64,000 nt of DNA from Myxococcales bacterium (GTDB lineage Bacteria > Myxococcota_A > Polyangia > Polyangiales > JADJMO01), in the NCBI GenBank assembly GCA_016709545.1, contig JADJMO010000016.1, positions 1 to 64,000 on the forward strand, written 5' to 3'. The notes under the pieces are model-generated. The model did no database searches, was not told the DNA's origin, and worked only from the letters and a program-made list of their open reading frames with translations. Each line of letters opens with the position of its first letter. The first letter of the stretch is position 1. This document shows, piece after piece, positions 1 through 10,471 of this stretch. The translations under genes were made by a program, and so were the position numbers.

Positions 1-931
1 CTGAGCCAGTGGGCGTAGGCCTTCGCGACGTTCTCCTTCTCCTCCGGTGTGGTCGCCGCCGCCTCGGCGCGCTCGACGGCCTCTCGCACGAGATCCGCAC
101 CCAGCCCGGCGTCGAGCGCGCAGTCGCCCAGGGCCAACCAGTCGGAGGTCGACTGGGCCAGCTCCTGCGCTCGACCGAGCGCGGCGCGCGCTGCTCCGGG
201 CAGCTGGTGAGACGCGTACGCACGGATCACGCGCACCGCATCCTCGATCGTCTCCGCGCGACGGAGGGCCGTCTCGAGCACGCGGGTCGCCTCGTCGGGC
301 CGAGCCGCCGCGCGCCACGCGTTCGCCAGCGACCAGGGCTCGGCAGGTTCGGTGCAGACCTCGGCCTGCGCGAGGAGCTCCCGGCCGACCTCGGCGTCGC
401 CGAACCGACGTACGCCGATGCGACGTCGCAGAGCTCGCCCCCGAGCCCGTACTCCGTGGCGTCGGCGCGCGCCTGGGCGAGGCACCTCCGCTGGGCGGGC
501 TCGTCTCCCAGGATCTGCCGGTGCCCTTCCCCCAGCAGAATCCACTCGTAGGCGCGCGCCGCGTTCGGCAGGCCGAGCGAGAGGGCGGCGAGGCCGAGCG
601 CGTCCGTGCGCGGCGCGCGCAAGGTAGCCTCGCCGAGCTCGAGGGCCGCGCGAGCCCCGGCGCGGTCGGCGAGGCGCCCTGCGCGTACGACGGCCGCGTC
701 GCGGAACCCCCAGACCTCGCGGTCGCGTGTGGCGGCCTCCAGCGTCCGGTCGGCGATCGCCGCGAGCTTCGCGGGCGGGACCTCCTCGCGCGCGCTCGCG
801 GACCGGAGGACGACCCGGAGGTCGTGACACGTCTGCGCGAGCTCTCCGGCACGATCCAGGGCCTGGGTGAGCGTCCGTTCGTCGGCCGCCTCGTCGGCCA
901 GGCGTGCCCAGTCCGCAACCGTTCGCTTCAC
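1..931 (-). CDS. Helical-repeat protein, frameshifted, runs off left edge
   Basis: Helix-rich protein read leftward and cut by the window edge. From the GTG at 931 (an ATG at 1000 is also open) the frame gives about 177 residues of regularly spaced Ala/Arg/Leu/Asp helices, for example 'RTVADWARLADEAADE' and 'RDREVWGFRDAAV', the look of the TPR/HEAT-like arrays common in myxobacteria. Near position 400, after 'CDVASAYV', the frame is lost, but the same kind of protein continues in the next frame to position 1 ('RFGDAEVGRELLAQAEV', then 'TSDWLALGDCALDAG'). One missing base near 402 would restore it. No enzymatic motif is visible; a protein-contact role is only inferred. Confidence 0.6.
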
Positions 932-1000
932 GACGTGTCCAGCCTCCGGGAGGCGAGAGCATACGCCACGGCTCCGTGAGGAGCGACGCGTAGCGCTCAC

Positions 1001-1939
<939 letters not shown>

Positions 1940-1998
1940 GACGCGTCCATGGACGGAAGCAGGCACGGCGTCACCGACCGCGGCGCTGTGCGCCAGTA

Positions 1999-2040
1999 GT
2001 TCTCCGACGTCGGTAAACGCGTTCACCGACGTCGGTGAAC
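1999..2040. promoter_or_regulatory. Two tandem 20-bp palindromes, operator-like
   Basis: The perfect palindrome GTTCACCGACGTCGGTGAAC occupies 2021-2040. A second copy with two changes lies at 1999-2018. The centre-to-centre distance is 22 bp, about two helical turns, so a dimeric protein could bind both on one face. The pair sits between the stop of the upstream gene (2023-2025, inside the palindrome) and the start of the Rpn gene at 1939. An operator for that gene is the simplest reading; a recombinase or nuclease site is possible. Confidence 0.5.
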
Positions 2041-2715
2041 GGCCGCGATGGCAGAGACGAGCTTCGCGAGCGCGTCGGCCGGCACCTCGATGCGCAGCTT
2101 GGCGGTCGCGCCGGTCTTGGTGGCCAGGGCCTCGACCTTCGCGGTTCGCGCGCCGCCCTTGCGCAGCTCGGCCTGCAGCTGCCGCGCGAGCGTGCGCTCC
2201 TCGGCGGTGGTGGTGCGGCCGCGCGGGTGGGGCGCCTTGCGCGCGGCGCGCTGCTTCTGGGCCAGGGTCTGGATCTCGCGCACGGTCGCCTTCGCGGGGT
2301 CGAGCTTGCCGAGCACCTTCGCGTCGATGCGCTGCGGGGTGTCGGAGGCGGCGGTGGCGTCGGCGAGATCGATGAGCGCGTGCGCCTTCTCCTTGCCCCA
2401 GCGGAGCGCGTCGCGCCGCGAGAGGCGCTCGACGATGTCGACGAGGCGCGCCGCGGTCGACGGAGCGATGCCGAGGCCGCTCCGGCACAGATCGGCGAAG
2501 CCCTTGTGGCCCAGCAGCTTCGGGATCGGGTCCTTGCGGAGGCGGAGCAAGGCCTCGCCGATGTCGTAGAACGCCTCGGCGATCTCGGCCTTGCGCCGCT
2601 TGACGAGGGCCACGTCCTCGCGGGCTTGCTTCAGGAGGCGGGCGCGCGCAGCAGACGCCTTTGCCGCCGCGCGCTCGGCGAGCGCCGGGGTGAGCTTGGG
2701 CTTCTTGGCAGCCAT
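2023..2715 (-). CDS. Hypothetical basic, helical, possibly DNA-binding protein
   Basis: 230 residues from ATG 2715, not recognised as a named family. The N-terminus is Lys/Ala rich ('MAAKKPKLTPALAERAAAKA'), followed by a helical region with 'AFYDIGEALLRLRKDP' and 'GLGIAPSTAARLVDIVERL', the latter resembling a helix-turn-helix of the plasmid or phage regulator kind. The middle is basic and charged ('QKQRAARKAPHPRGRTTTAE'), and the C-terminal 50 residues are again helical. The stop codon lies inside the downstream palindrome, so this gene could be transcribed with the Rpn gene. DNA binding is inferred from composition and the helix-turn-helix-like segment only. Confidence 0.6.
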   Translation of the reverse strand: MAAKKPKLTPALAERAAAKASAARARLLKQAREDVALVKRRKAEIAEAFYDIGEALLRLRKDPIPKLLGHKGFADLCRSGLGIAPSTAARLVDIVERLSRRDALRWGKEKAHALIDLADATAASDTPQRIDAKVLGKLDPAKATVREIQTLAQKQRAARKAPHPRGRTTTAEERTLARQLQAELRKGGARTAKVEALATKTGATAKLRIEVPADALAKLVSAIAAVHRRR

Positions 2716-2753
2716 GGCCCGGAGGGTACACCGCGAGGGCGCTGCAGGCGTAC

Positions 2754-2797
2754 GGAGGATATTCCTCCGCCGGCGGCCGCCGGCGACCGCCGGCGGT
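2754..2797. repeat. Short palindrome plus GCCGGC-rich inverted repeats
   Basis: A 15-nt near-palindrome GGAGGATATTCCTCC (2754-2768) is followed directly by nested CCGGCGG/CCGCCGG inverted repeats to about 2797. It lies between the divergent starts of the gene at 2715 and the IS91-type transposase at 2871, so it may be an end of that element or a regulatory structure. Confidence 0.3.
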
Positions 2798-2870
2798 CTC
2801 ACCCGCGACCGCAGCGATTCGCTGAGGAATCGCCGGGCGCGGGTGCGCACGGTTCTCGCGAGGGGGCCGC

Positions 2871-4475
2871 GTGTCGTGCACCGCGCGAACCCATCCTCGC
2901 CACCGTCCGGAGCAGACGGTGCTGCACGCCGTGGTGCGGGAGCACCTCGGCGCCTTCCTGCGCCACACAGAGGAGAGCTACACCCGTGCCCTACCACTGT
3001 ATGTCCGAAGAACGTTCGATCGATACCTGCGGTGCGGGATCCCCGAACACGGCTTCCTGCGGCTGCGCTGCGACGCCTGCAGCCTCGACCATGTCGTGGC
3101 CTTCTCGTGCAAGGAGCGAGGCACCTGTCCCTCGTGCGCCGGCCGCATGATGGCGAACACGGCGGCACACCTCGTCGACCGCGTGTTGCCCAACGTCCCC
3201 ATCCGGCAATGGGTCCTGTCGCTGCCGCACCCGCTCCGCGCGCTGGCCGCCCGTCATCCGCAGTTCGTGAGCGCCATCGACAAGATCCTGTACCGAGCCG
3301 TCGAGCGCTGGATGCAGCGCGCGGCCGGCCCGAAGGAAGGACGCGCTGGCGCGGTGACCTTCGTGCAGCGGTTCGGGGGTTCGCTGAACCTGCACGTGCA
3401 CTTCCACGTGCTGTTCCTCGAGGGGCTCTTCACCCGCACGGGGGAGGGGGCGCCAATCTTCCATCCCGCGTTCGCGCCCACCCGGGCCGACCTCACGACC
3501 GTCCTCTTGCAGGTGCAGGCTGGCGTCGCCCGCTGGCTCTCGACCCACCCGCTCGGCCGGGAGGAGGACCTCGATGCGGACGCGCTCGTGGGGTGCGCGC
3601 GCGTCGCGGTCCAGCAAGGGCTGTTCGATCACCTGGACGGCCACGCGGACGACGGCCGTGCCGATCAGGACGAGCCGCGAGGCGTGGGGCGCGCGTCGGT
3701 CGCGCTCGAGGGCTTCAACCTGCACGCGGCCGTGCGGATCGGCGCCGACGACGACGTGGCTCGCGAGCGCCTGGTACGCTACTGCGCCAGACCGCCGTTC
3801 GCGCTGCATCGCCTCTCGGTGCTGCCTGACGGGCGCATCGCCTACCAGCTGCAGCACCCACGAAGGAACGCGACCCACCGGATCTTGCAGCCGGTCGAGC
3901 TGCTGGCGAGGATCGCCGCACTGATCCCACCGCCTCGTCACCCGTTCCTGCGCTACCACGGAGTGCTCGCGCCGAGCTCCAGGTGGCGCAGCGCCATCGT
4001 GCCGCGCGGAGTGCGGGGCAAGGCATCACCACCACCGCGAGAAGCCGAGCGGCCCAAGACGGTCGCGCCATCCTCGCCCGGTCCGCCGTCAGACGCGCAC
4101 CGACACAGTCCGCCACCTCCCGAGCGCGCCGCCAGAACACCTCCGTCGAGTGCGGTCCTCGCATCGCCACCGCTGGCAGGTCGCGCTTCGTTCGCTACGA
4201 TCACGGAATCCCACCATGCCCGCGTCCTCCACGGAGCCCTCCTCGCGACCTCTCCTCGCGTGGAGTGGAGCAAGCTGCTCCGCCGCACGTTCGCCGAGGA
4301 CGTGCTCGTCTGCCCGCGATGCGAGGGACGAATGCGCCTGGTCGCCGCGGTCCAGAACGCCGCCGAAGCCGCCCGCTTCCTCGCCGCCGTGGCAGAGCGC
4401 TCCCAGCCTCGCCCGTCCGGCGCGAGCGCCGCGGACGAGTACGACGACTGTTACCCCGACCCGCCCGACGATTGA
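2871..4475 (+). CDS. tnpA: IS91-family transposase (Y2 HUH type)
   Basis: 534 residues. IS91 transposases are rolling-circle HUH enzymes that nick one strand and move DNA without a DDE reaction. The N-terminal zinc-binding module is visible at about residues 65-95 (Cys pairs in 'LRCDAC', 'FSCKERGTCPSCAGRM'). The HUH metal motif is 'NLHVHFHVLFLEG' at about residue 175. The conserved tyrosine-containing segment is 'FLRYHGVLAPSSRW' near residue 362. A C-terminal 'LVCPRCEGRMRLVA' second zinc knuckle is also typical. The reading frame is uninterrupted, so this copy may be active. Element ends were not identified; IS91-type elements have no inverted repeats. Confidence 0.9.
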   Translation: MSCTARTHPRHRPEQTVLHAVVREHLGAFLRHTEESYTRALPLYVRRTFDRYLRCGIPEHGFLRLRCDACSLDHVVAFSCKERGTCPSCAGRMMANTAAHLVDRVLPNVPIRQWVLSLPHPLRALAARHPQFVSAIDKILYRAVERWMQRAAGPKEGRAGAVTFVQRFGGSLNLHVHFHVLFLEGLFTRTGEGAPIFHPAFAPTRADLTTVLLQVQAGVARWLSTHPLGREEDLDADALVGCARVAVQQGLFDHLDGHADDGRADQDEPRGVGRASVALEGFNLHAAVRIGADDDVARERLVRYCARPPFALHRLSVLPDGRIAYQLQHPRRNATHRILQPVELLARIAALIPPPRHPFLRYHGVLAPSSRWRSAIVPRGVRGKASPPPREAERPKTVAPSSPGPPSDAHRHSPPPPERAARTPPSSAVLASPPLAGRASFATITESHHARVLHGALLATSPRVEWSKLLRRTFAEDVLVCPRCEGRMRLVAAVQNAAEAARFLAAVAERSQPRPSGASAADEYDDCYPDPPDD

Positions 4476-4535
4476 TGCGATGGCCACAGACCGAGATGCG
4501 GCGCCTCCTCCAGGGGACGCCTGCTTGCATTGGTT

Positions 4536-4639
4536 CACCAGAGACGGTTCCGCGTCTCGAGCCTACCGGAGAGCGGGATCGCATAATGTTCGGTTATGTA
4601 AAGCCAAACGCTCCTCGCCGGGACCGGCTTGGACTACCT
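4536..4639 (+). repeat. Dispersed repeat, copy A (dif-like core), 5' exon of intron
   Basis: 104 bp nearly identical to 20129-20231 (one substitution and one indel by eye). Its first 66 bp are about 80% identical to 31088-31151. It contains a small hairpin (GAGACG...CGTCTC) and a core GCATAATGTTCGGTTATGTA that resembles the XerC/XerD dif site. The group II intron begins exactly at its right end (4640). Confidence 0.75.
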
Positions 4640-6582
4640 GTGCGCCAGGAGAAGCCTGGGTGAGGAGGACGTCATGAAGTAGCCAAGACCGAAACCTCAC
4701 GATGGAACCCTGCGGGTACGAATCCCGCCCGGCCAAGGTGGGCCACCAGCCGGAAGCGAGTCTTGCGTGGCTGTAGAGAAGTAACGGGCGACCGTGGCTG
4801 CGAAGCGTAGACAGCGAGCATGCAGGCCGCGTGATGGAGCCTCGAAATCAAGTCGCCGGGAGAGCCGACGTTGTAGGAATTGCGGAAGGCAACACCGCCG
4901 CGAGCACGAGAAGGGCGCAGCCCGATGGCCTGACGCGGTGGTCTCCCCGGGGTCTGAGAAGGCGGCATGTAGGCGAGGGTTCTCCAGGAACCTGGGAGAC
5001 CCGGGCTCTTCGCCGGCGTCGCGCTGAGCGTCGTCGGCGGAACCATGGTGCGAGCGAACAGCGAGCGCTGCGGGGAGCGCGAGGAGTCCGAGCGCCTCGT
5101 TGTACCGATGAAGGCGGGGAACCGACTCGACGGGACCCGCTGGAGGGAAGGGGGCGCCGTGTCATGGAATCGCGAGAGGGAAAGATGGCCGAGACACAGG
5201 GCTCGAACACCGTCTCTACAAAACTCGAGCGGATAGCGAAACTTGCGAAGGCGAATCCGGCGATGGCTTACGACGCTCGCGCACCACATCGACGTCGAGT
5301 GGATGCGCGAGGCGTACCGTCGCACGCGGAAGGACGGCGCGGTTGGCGTCGACGGACGAGGGGCAGCGGAGTTCGCGGAGAATCTCGACGCGAATCTCAG
5401 CTCGCTCCTCGAACGTGCGAAGTCGGGCGACTACCGTGCTCCGCCGGTGCGTCGCGTCCATATCCCGAAAGGTGATGGGACGAAGACGCGTCCGATCGGC
5501 ATCCCGACGTTCGAGGACAAGGTGCTTCAGCGCGCGGTCGCGATGGTGCTGGAGGCCGTATACGAGCAGGACTTTCATGCCCACTCGTACGGCTTCCGAC
5601 CGAAGCGGTCCGCGCATGACGCGCTCGAAGTCCTGCAGAGCGCGACGATGCGGATGGCGGGCGGGATGGTTCTGGAGGTCGATATCTCGAAGTTCTTCGA
5701 CACCCTGGACCACACGCATCTCCGGGAGATTCTTCGCAAGCGAGTCCGTGACGGCGTGATCCTGCGCCTGATCGGGAAGTGGTTGAACGCGGGCGTGCTG
5801 GAAGAAGGCGTGCTCTCACACGCCGACGCCGGCACGCCGCAGGGTGGGGTGATCTCGCCGCTGCTCGCGAACGTCTACTTGCACGAGGTGCTGGACGAGT
5901 GGTTCGTGCACGACGTGATCCCGCGGCTGAACGGCCGTGCGGTGATCGTTCGCTATGCGGACGACTTCGTGATGGTCTTCGCGCGCGAGGACGATGCGCG
6001 TCGCGTCTATGAGGTGCTCCCGAAACGATTCGCGAAGTATGGGCTGACGCTCCACCCAGAGAAGACAAGATTGGTCTCATTTCGGAGGCCGGGCCGCACG
6101 TCCGATGACGGCGACGATCCGGGCCCTTCGACCTGCTCGGCTTCAGGCATCACTGGGCCCTGTCCCGGCGAGGCAACTGGGTGGTCAAGCGCCGCACAGC
6201 GAACGACCGCTTCGCCCGCGCCCTCAAGCGCGTGACGGAGTGGTGCAAGGAGCATCGACACTCTCCGATTGACTGCAGTGGCGAACCTCGTGCAGAAGTT
6301 GCGAGGGCACTACGCGTACTACGGCGTTGCCGGGAACTCGGAGTTGCTCGCGCGGTTTCTTCACGAGGTCACCCGCGTGTGGCGCACCTGGCTGTCGCGC
6401 CGCTCGCAGCGTGGATGGGTCGACTGGGAGCGCATGGGGCAGATCCTCGAGCGCTACCCGTTGCCCCCGCCGCGCGTTCGCGCTTCGTCATGGGGCAAAT
6501 CCAAGGCATGAAGAGCCGGATGCGGGAAATCCGCACGTCCGGATCCGTGGGGCCCGCCGGGAGACCGGCGGGTCTACCCGAG
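4640..6582 (+). mobile_element. Group II intron with reverse transcriptase gene
   Basis: The intron starts with the canonical GTGCGCC at 4640. Domain V is at about 6511-6543 ('GAGCCGGATGCGGG' ... 'CGCACGTCCGGATC'), followed by a domain VI stem ending in 'TCTACCCGAG' at 6582. The boundaries are confirmed inside the window: the flanks 'GGACTACCT' (ending 4639) and 'ACCCTCC' (6583-6589) are directly joined in the unoccupied repeat copy at 20223-20238. That gives 1943 bp, a normal size. The encoded maturase lacks an HNH domain, as in class C introns. It inserts in the sense orientation relative to the repeat. The maturase gene is frameshifted, so independent mobility is doubtful. Confidence 0.88.
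5185..6511 (+). pseudogene. ltrA: Group II intron reverse transcriptase/maturase, three frameshifts
   Basis: About 440 residues when frames are joined. This enzyme binds the intron RNA, helps it splice and copies it into DNA. N-terminal 'GSNTVSTKLERIAKLAKANP' is in one frame. The next frame carries 'HIDVEWMREAYRRTRKDG', 'PKGDGTKTRPIGIPTFEDKV', 'QGGVISPLLANVYLHEVLD' and the catalytic 'VIVRYADDFVMVF'. The maturase part ('NWVVKRRTANDRFARALKRV', then 'RGHYAYYGVAGNSELLARFL') is split over two more frames. Breaks lie near 5263, 6115 and 6270. No C-terminal HNH endonuclease follows, as in class C. Real decay or sequence error cannot be told apart here. Confidence 0.85.
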
Positions 6583-6671
6583 ACCCTCCCGTCGCTCCCG
6601 AACTCCCCGTTGGGTCGGGCTCGCGCAAGCCATCCTTGACTGGCGACCGCTGGATGCGTTGAAGTGACCGC

Positions 6672-6980
6672 ATGAAGATCGCTGAGGCAGTGGACTTTGT
6701 GCAGATGCGTGACGGCACGTCGTTTGTGGGCGCGGTCACGACACCGACGTTCGACATGGTAATCGCCGGTGGGACGCATCTGACCCTCAAGCGAGAGAAC
6801 CTCATCAGCATCGAGATGCGCTCACGCACTGGACTGCCGAAGGACCGCGTACACACGAAGGACGGAAGTCAGATCTTTGGGGATCTCGTCACCAAGACGC
6901 TCGACCTGAAGTCCGACGAAACCGGCTCGATCCAACTCGCCGTCGCGGACGTGCTCGTCGTCCAGTTGACCTTCGGATGA
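6672..6980 (+). CDS. Small protein with two beta-rich repeats, unknown function
   Basis: 102 residues. The protein reads as two copies of a ~40-residue beta unit: 'MRDGTSFVGAVTTPTFDMVI' to 'ENLISIEM', then 'TKDGSQIFGDLVTKTLDLKS' to 'VADVLVVQL'. Each has the pattern x-DG-x-x-(F/I)-x-G and ends in alternating hydrophobics, suggesting a small all-beta domain. No signal peptide is present. It lies 90 nt after the intron's 3' flank, alone. It is not a family I can name; the two-repeat structure is what is directly visible. Confidence 0.5.
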   Translation: MKIAEAVDFVQMRDGTSFVGAVTTPTFDMVIAGGTHLTLKRENLISIEMRSRTGLPKDRVHTKDGSQIFGDLVTKTLDLKSDETGSIQLAVADVLVVQLTFG

Positions 6981-7354
6981 TCCGGCGGCCGAGCATCCTT
7001 GCGTTTCGTGAGATGCTCCTCGGCGTGAGCTCCCACCCCGGCGCATGCTATCGTTAGGATAGCCGGTCTGAGGAGCGGACGCCGATCGGTGGCGGTGCCG
7101 ATGCTCTGTCGACCGAGCGGGTGTGGGTTGTGGAAGATCTGTAGCTCCAACTCCGAGAACTCGATGAAGCGGGCCTGTAAAGAACGGGGCGCGTTCCTGC
7201 TCTGGTCTCGCGAGGGTACCCGGCTGCCGTTTGTCAACCTCACCGACGTGCGGGCAAGGCTGTGCGATCTTGATCACGGAGTGAGGACCGCCTTGCGGCC
7301 TTCGGGGTAGGCTTGGCAAGTGGTGTCTCGCTCCGTGGCCGCGATGAAACGGTG
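6981..7354. other. No convincing gene
   Basis: Open frames here on both strands look like noise. A short self-complementary stretch around 7049-7068 (CTATCGTTAGGATAG) is the only structure noticed. Confidence 0.4.
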
Positions 7355-7744
7355 CTACGGGCGACGCCAGGCGTGGTGCGCGTGGGCGTGGTCCCAGTAC
7401 GCGGGCGTCTTCGGCTCGGGCGTCGGGGGCCCCGGAGTCGGCGGTGGCGGCGAGGTCGGCGTGCGCTTCGCGACACCGAAGCGCGTCGCGTAGTACGCGC
7501 CGACACCGGAGGCATCCATGAAGAACGTCCCGAGCTGGTAACGCCCCTCGTAGTCGAACGCGAAGCTGTCTCCGCCGACCTGCAGGAGGGCCCGCTCCAG
7601 GGAGTGGTCCGGGATCGAGAGGGTCAGGCCCTTCGGGGACAGGCGCGAAGCGGGGAAGCTGACGCCCGAGGCGGTTCGCTGTTCGTGTTCCCATGGGCAC
7701 GCGGCGACGCGGTTGGTCGAGCGGATAAGATCGCCTTGGGCGTG
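7355..7744 (-). pseudogene. 5'-truncated C-terminal gene fragment
   Basis: A continuous frame of about 129 codons with no usable start codon, read leftward to TAG at 7355. The translation looks like real protein: 'SPKGLTLSIPDHSLERALL', 'GGDSFAFDYEGRYQLGTFF', 'MDASGVGAYYATRFGVAKR', then a Pro-rich tail ending 'YWDHAHAHHAWRRP'. It abuts, in the same frame, the stop codon of the preceding membrane-protein remnant (7745-7747). This suggests a recombination junction near 7745 that removed its N-terminus. The family is not recognised. Confidence 0.45.
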
Positions 7745-8068
7745 TTAGAACTTCAGAACGGCGCCAAGCGTACCGCCAATCGTAACGGTCACGCCTGCCT
7801 TCGCGCTCTGATCGCTCTCCGAGCCTAGGGCTGCGGCATCGAAGATGGTCGCTAACAGCAGCCCCACCCCGAGTCCCCAGGGAATGCAGACGGGGGCCTC
7901 ACGGTCGCACGCTGACAGCCTGCGGTCCACCAACAGACCAACGGCAGGCAGGACCACCCGCATCCCAAGGCTGATCGCCGCTCGGCCGGGATGGCCACGC
8001 GCGACGTGGAGCGCTGGGTTCGCGACGAAGTACCCGGGGATGCCGACCAACAGCATGGGAACGATCAC
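7745..8068 (-). pseudogene. Membrane-protein C-terminus cut by IS21 insertion
   Basis: About 104 residues of chromosomal sequence with two or three hydrophobic segments ('LLVGIPGYFVANPAL', 'RVVLPAVGLLVD', 'PWGLGVGLLLATIFDAAALG'), ending 'TIGGTLGAVLKF'. The 5' part is removed by the IS21-type element whose end lies at 8056. The open frame reads outward from the element's terminal repeat through an in-frame GTG at 8068 and the ATG at 8056, so a short protein could still be made. No family is recognised. Confidence 0.5.
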
Positions 8069-8121
8069 AGGAAAGCGCCGCGTTTCGATCCTGGGGTGCG
8101 GGAGCGGGGTGAGGTCAAGGC

Positions 8122-8155
8122 AGAACGCCGAGGTCCTCTTGGACCTCGGCGTTCT
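8122..8155. terminator. Perfect hairpin after istB, copy 1
   Basis: AGAACGCCGAGGTCC, a four-base loop (TCTT), then its exact complement. It lies between the istB stop and the element end and is conserved at 27127-27160. No T-run follows, so a rho-independent terminator is only likely; it could also shield istB from outside transcription. Confidence 0.5.
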
Positions 8156-8167
8156 CGTTCGCTCGGC

Positions 8168-9014
8168 TCAGGCCGCTTCGTCGGGCGGGTCGACGTTCTG
8201 ATCGGAACGTCGAGAGCGCCCGGCGATCTTCACCAGGAGTCCGCGGTGGACAAGTCGGTCGGCGATGGCGCTGGCGACGGCGGCGTTGTGGAACAGCTTG
8301 CCCCACTCCTTGAAGGGTAGGTTGGTGGTGACGATGGTGGATGCCCGCTGGTAGCGCTTGTTGAAGACCTGGTAGAGGGAGGTCGGCGCCGCGGGCGTCG
8401 AAGGAGAGGTAGCCGAGCTCGTCGATCAGGAGGAGGTCGTAGCCCGCCCAGGCGGTGAGTCGCTTGGAGAGGGTGTTGCGGGCGGCGGCGGCGACGAGAT
8501 CGTTGACGAGGTCGGCGGCGAGGGTGAAGCGGACGCGGTAGCCGCGCAGAGCGGCGAGCTGTCCGAGGGCGTTGGCGAGGTGGGTCTTGCCGACGCCGCT
8601 GGGTCCGAGGAACACGACGTTGGCCTTGTCCTCGAGGAAGTCGAGGGAGGCGGCGCGCAGGACGAGGTCCTTGTCGATGCGCTCGGGGTAGTCGAAGTCG
8701 TAGGCGTCGAGGGTGGTGAGAGGGAAGATGGCGGAGCGGCGCAGGGCGGCCCGGGCTCGGCTTTCGAGCTGCACGCGTAGCTCGTCGCGCATGAGGAGAT
8801 CGAGCACGTGGGAGGGCGAGTCGTTGCGCGTGATGGCCTTCTGCAGGGCGACGTCGAGGGCGGTGGCGGCGTGATCGAGCCCCAGGCTGCGCAGCACTTG
8901 CTCGAGGGAAAGCGTGGTGACGGCCTCAGTCGTGGCCGGACTCGTCGTCTCCGGGAGCGGAGTCCGAGAGGACTTCTTCGTGAGGAGCGGCTTCTTGTTT
9001 CGGGAAGAGGGCAT
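8168..9014 (-). pseudogene. istB: IstB ATPase of IS21 copy 1, frameshifted
   Basis: Same protein as the intact 281-residue copy at 26269-27114: an AAA+ helper that loads and activates the IstA transposase. It begins at the ATG (9014) overlapping the end of istA and carries Walker A 'GPSGVGKTH' and Walker B 'LLLIDELGYL'. Compared with copy 2 there is one extra C near 8385 ('CTCCCTC' against 'CTCCTC' in the sense strand), which breaks the frame after 'FDARGAD'. The last ~85 residues continue in another frame to TGA 8168. Confidence 0.85.
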
Positions 9015-10471
9015 CATAGGACTCCAGATCGTGAGGGACGACGTTGATGGCATCGGCGGTGGCGTTGCCGGTGACGATGGGCTCCGGTGGCTCGTGGAGT
9101 CCGCGCGCGAAGCGAGCCTGATCCATGCAGGCGCGGACGTAGTGGGCACCGAAGGTGCGGGCGACCAACGCGCGGCCGACGCCGTCGACGAAGTCTTCCT
9201 GCCCGTAGCGGTCGAGCAGGCGATGGAGCTTTCGGGTCTCGCTGTCGAGGCTGATGCGCCTTCGCGCGATCTCCTGGAGGTATGCGCGGCACTGCGGAGC
9301 GAGGTTGGCGATGTGGGTTCGGCTCTTGTGCGAGCGTCCGTTGGGGCGCTTCTGCAGCATGGCCTCGATGTGCGCGGGCTCCTCGATGGCGCGTCGCCGA
9401 TCCCAGCAGCGATCGTCGCGCGAGCTCTTGGCCATCCTCTGCGAGCACGCGCACACAGGCGTCGTCGGCGCGAACGAAGACGGTCTGCCCGACGTGTCCG
9501 TGGGGGACCGAGTAGGTGTTGGTGTCGAGCTGAACGCGCGCCTCCTTGGAGACGATCGCGGGCACGACGAGGTCGGTGTCCGGCGGGCGGTCGGGGAGCG
9601 CGCGGAGGCGTGTGCGCTCGACGAGGAGCCGGTTTGGGTCGCTCCCGCGTGGTCGCGTGGAGCCGGGCATTGCAGACCTCGTCGCGCCAGGCGGCGGCTT
9701 GCGCGCGCAGATCGGCGAGGTCGGAGAACGAGCGTCCGTAGAAGAACGAGTGGCGAATCATGCGAATGGCGCCCTCGACTCGGCCCTTTGCCTGGGGGTA
9801 CCGAGGTGGCGCCGCGGTGGGCTCGAAGAGGTAGTGACCCGCGAAGCGCAGGAAGCTCGGATTGAACTGGACGGTGGAGCCGATGTGATGGAGGACGACG
9901 GACTTGAGGTTGTCGTAGAGGGCCTTGCGCGGAACGCCTCCGAAGAACTCGAAGGCGCGCCGGTGCATGGCGCAGAAGGTCTCCATGCGCTGGTCGAGGG
10001 AGAAGTCGAGGAACAGCGCCTCGACCAGGACAGGACCATGACGAAGCACGAGAGCGGGCGCTGGGTGCCCCGATGCGGAGCTGTCCGGAAGGAGCCCCAG
10101 TCGACCTGCGCCTGCTCGCCGGGGTCGACCTCGATGCGGAGGAAGGCCTTGCGGGATCGTGGTCCTCGGATCTTGGCCACGAACCGCCGCACTTGAGCGA
10201 CGCCCTGCGCGTAGCCGTGATCACGCAGCTCGAGGAGCAGGCGAGTGGCCGTGAGCTCCGGGTACTTGAGGAGCCGCTCGACGATGTAGGGCTTGTACGG
10301 CTCGAGGGTCGGCACCTCGACCGGCTTCCTGGACTTGTCGGCCGCGGCGTCCTTGATGGCGCGCCGGACAACCGAGTGGTGCACGCCGAAGTGCCGAGCC
10401 ACGGTGTTGATGGCCCAGCGCTCGCCGAGGACCAGTCGACGGATCTCCGCGCGGAGGGTCTCGTCAATCAT
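8926..10471 (-). pseudogene. istA: IstA transposase of IS21 copy 1, several frameshifts
   Basis: DDE transposase of the IS21 family. Start ATG 10471 gives 'MIDETLRAEIRRLVLGERW' and a helix-turn-helix ('VARHFGVHHSVVRRAIK'). The catalytic core has 'EQAQVDWGSF', 'KALYDNLKSVV' and 'AKGRVEGAIRMIRHSF'. Relative to copy 2 the frame is disturbed near 10090 and 10078 (compensating indels), near 10022 (one base missing) and near 9630 and 9415 (two bases missing each). The start overlaps the orf2 stop as ATGA, indicating translational coupling in the intact element. Confidence 0.85.

Noticed and set aside
4536..4639. attC site of an integron as the identity of the dispersed repeat
   Set aside because: No RYYYAAC/GTTRRRY pair was found at the ends and no integron integrase is present. 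The dif-like core fits better.
8926..10471. Programmed ribosomal frameshifting in istA or istB
   Set aside because: Breaks differ in position between the two copies and lack slippery heptamers, so they are mutations or sequence errors.
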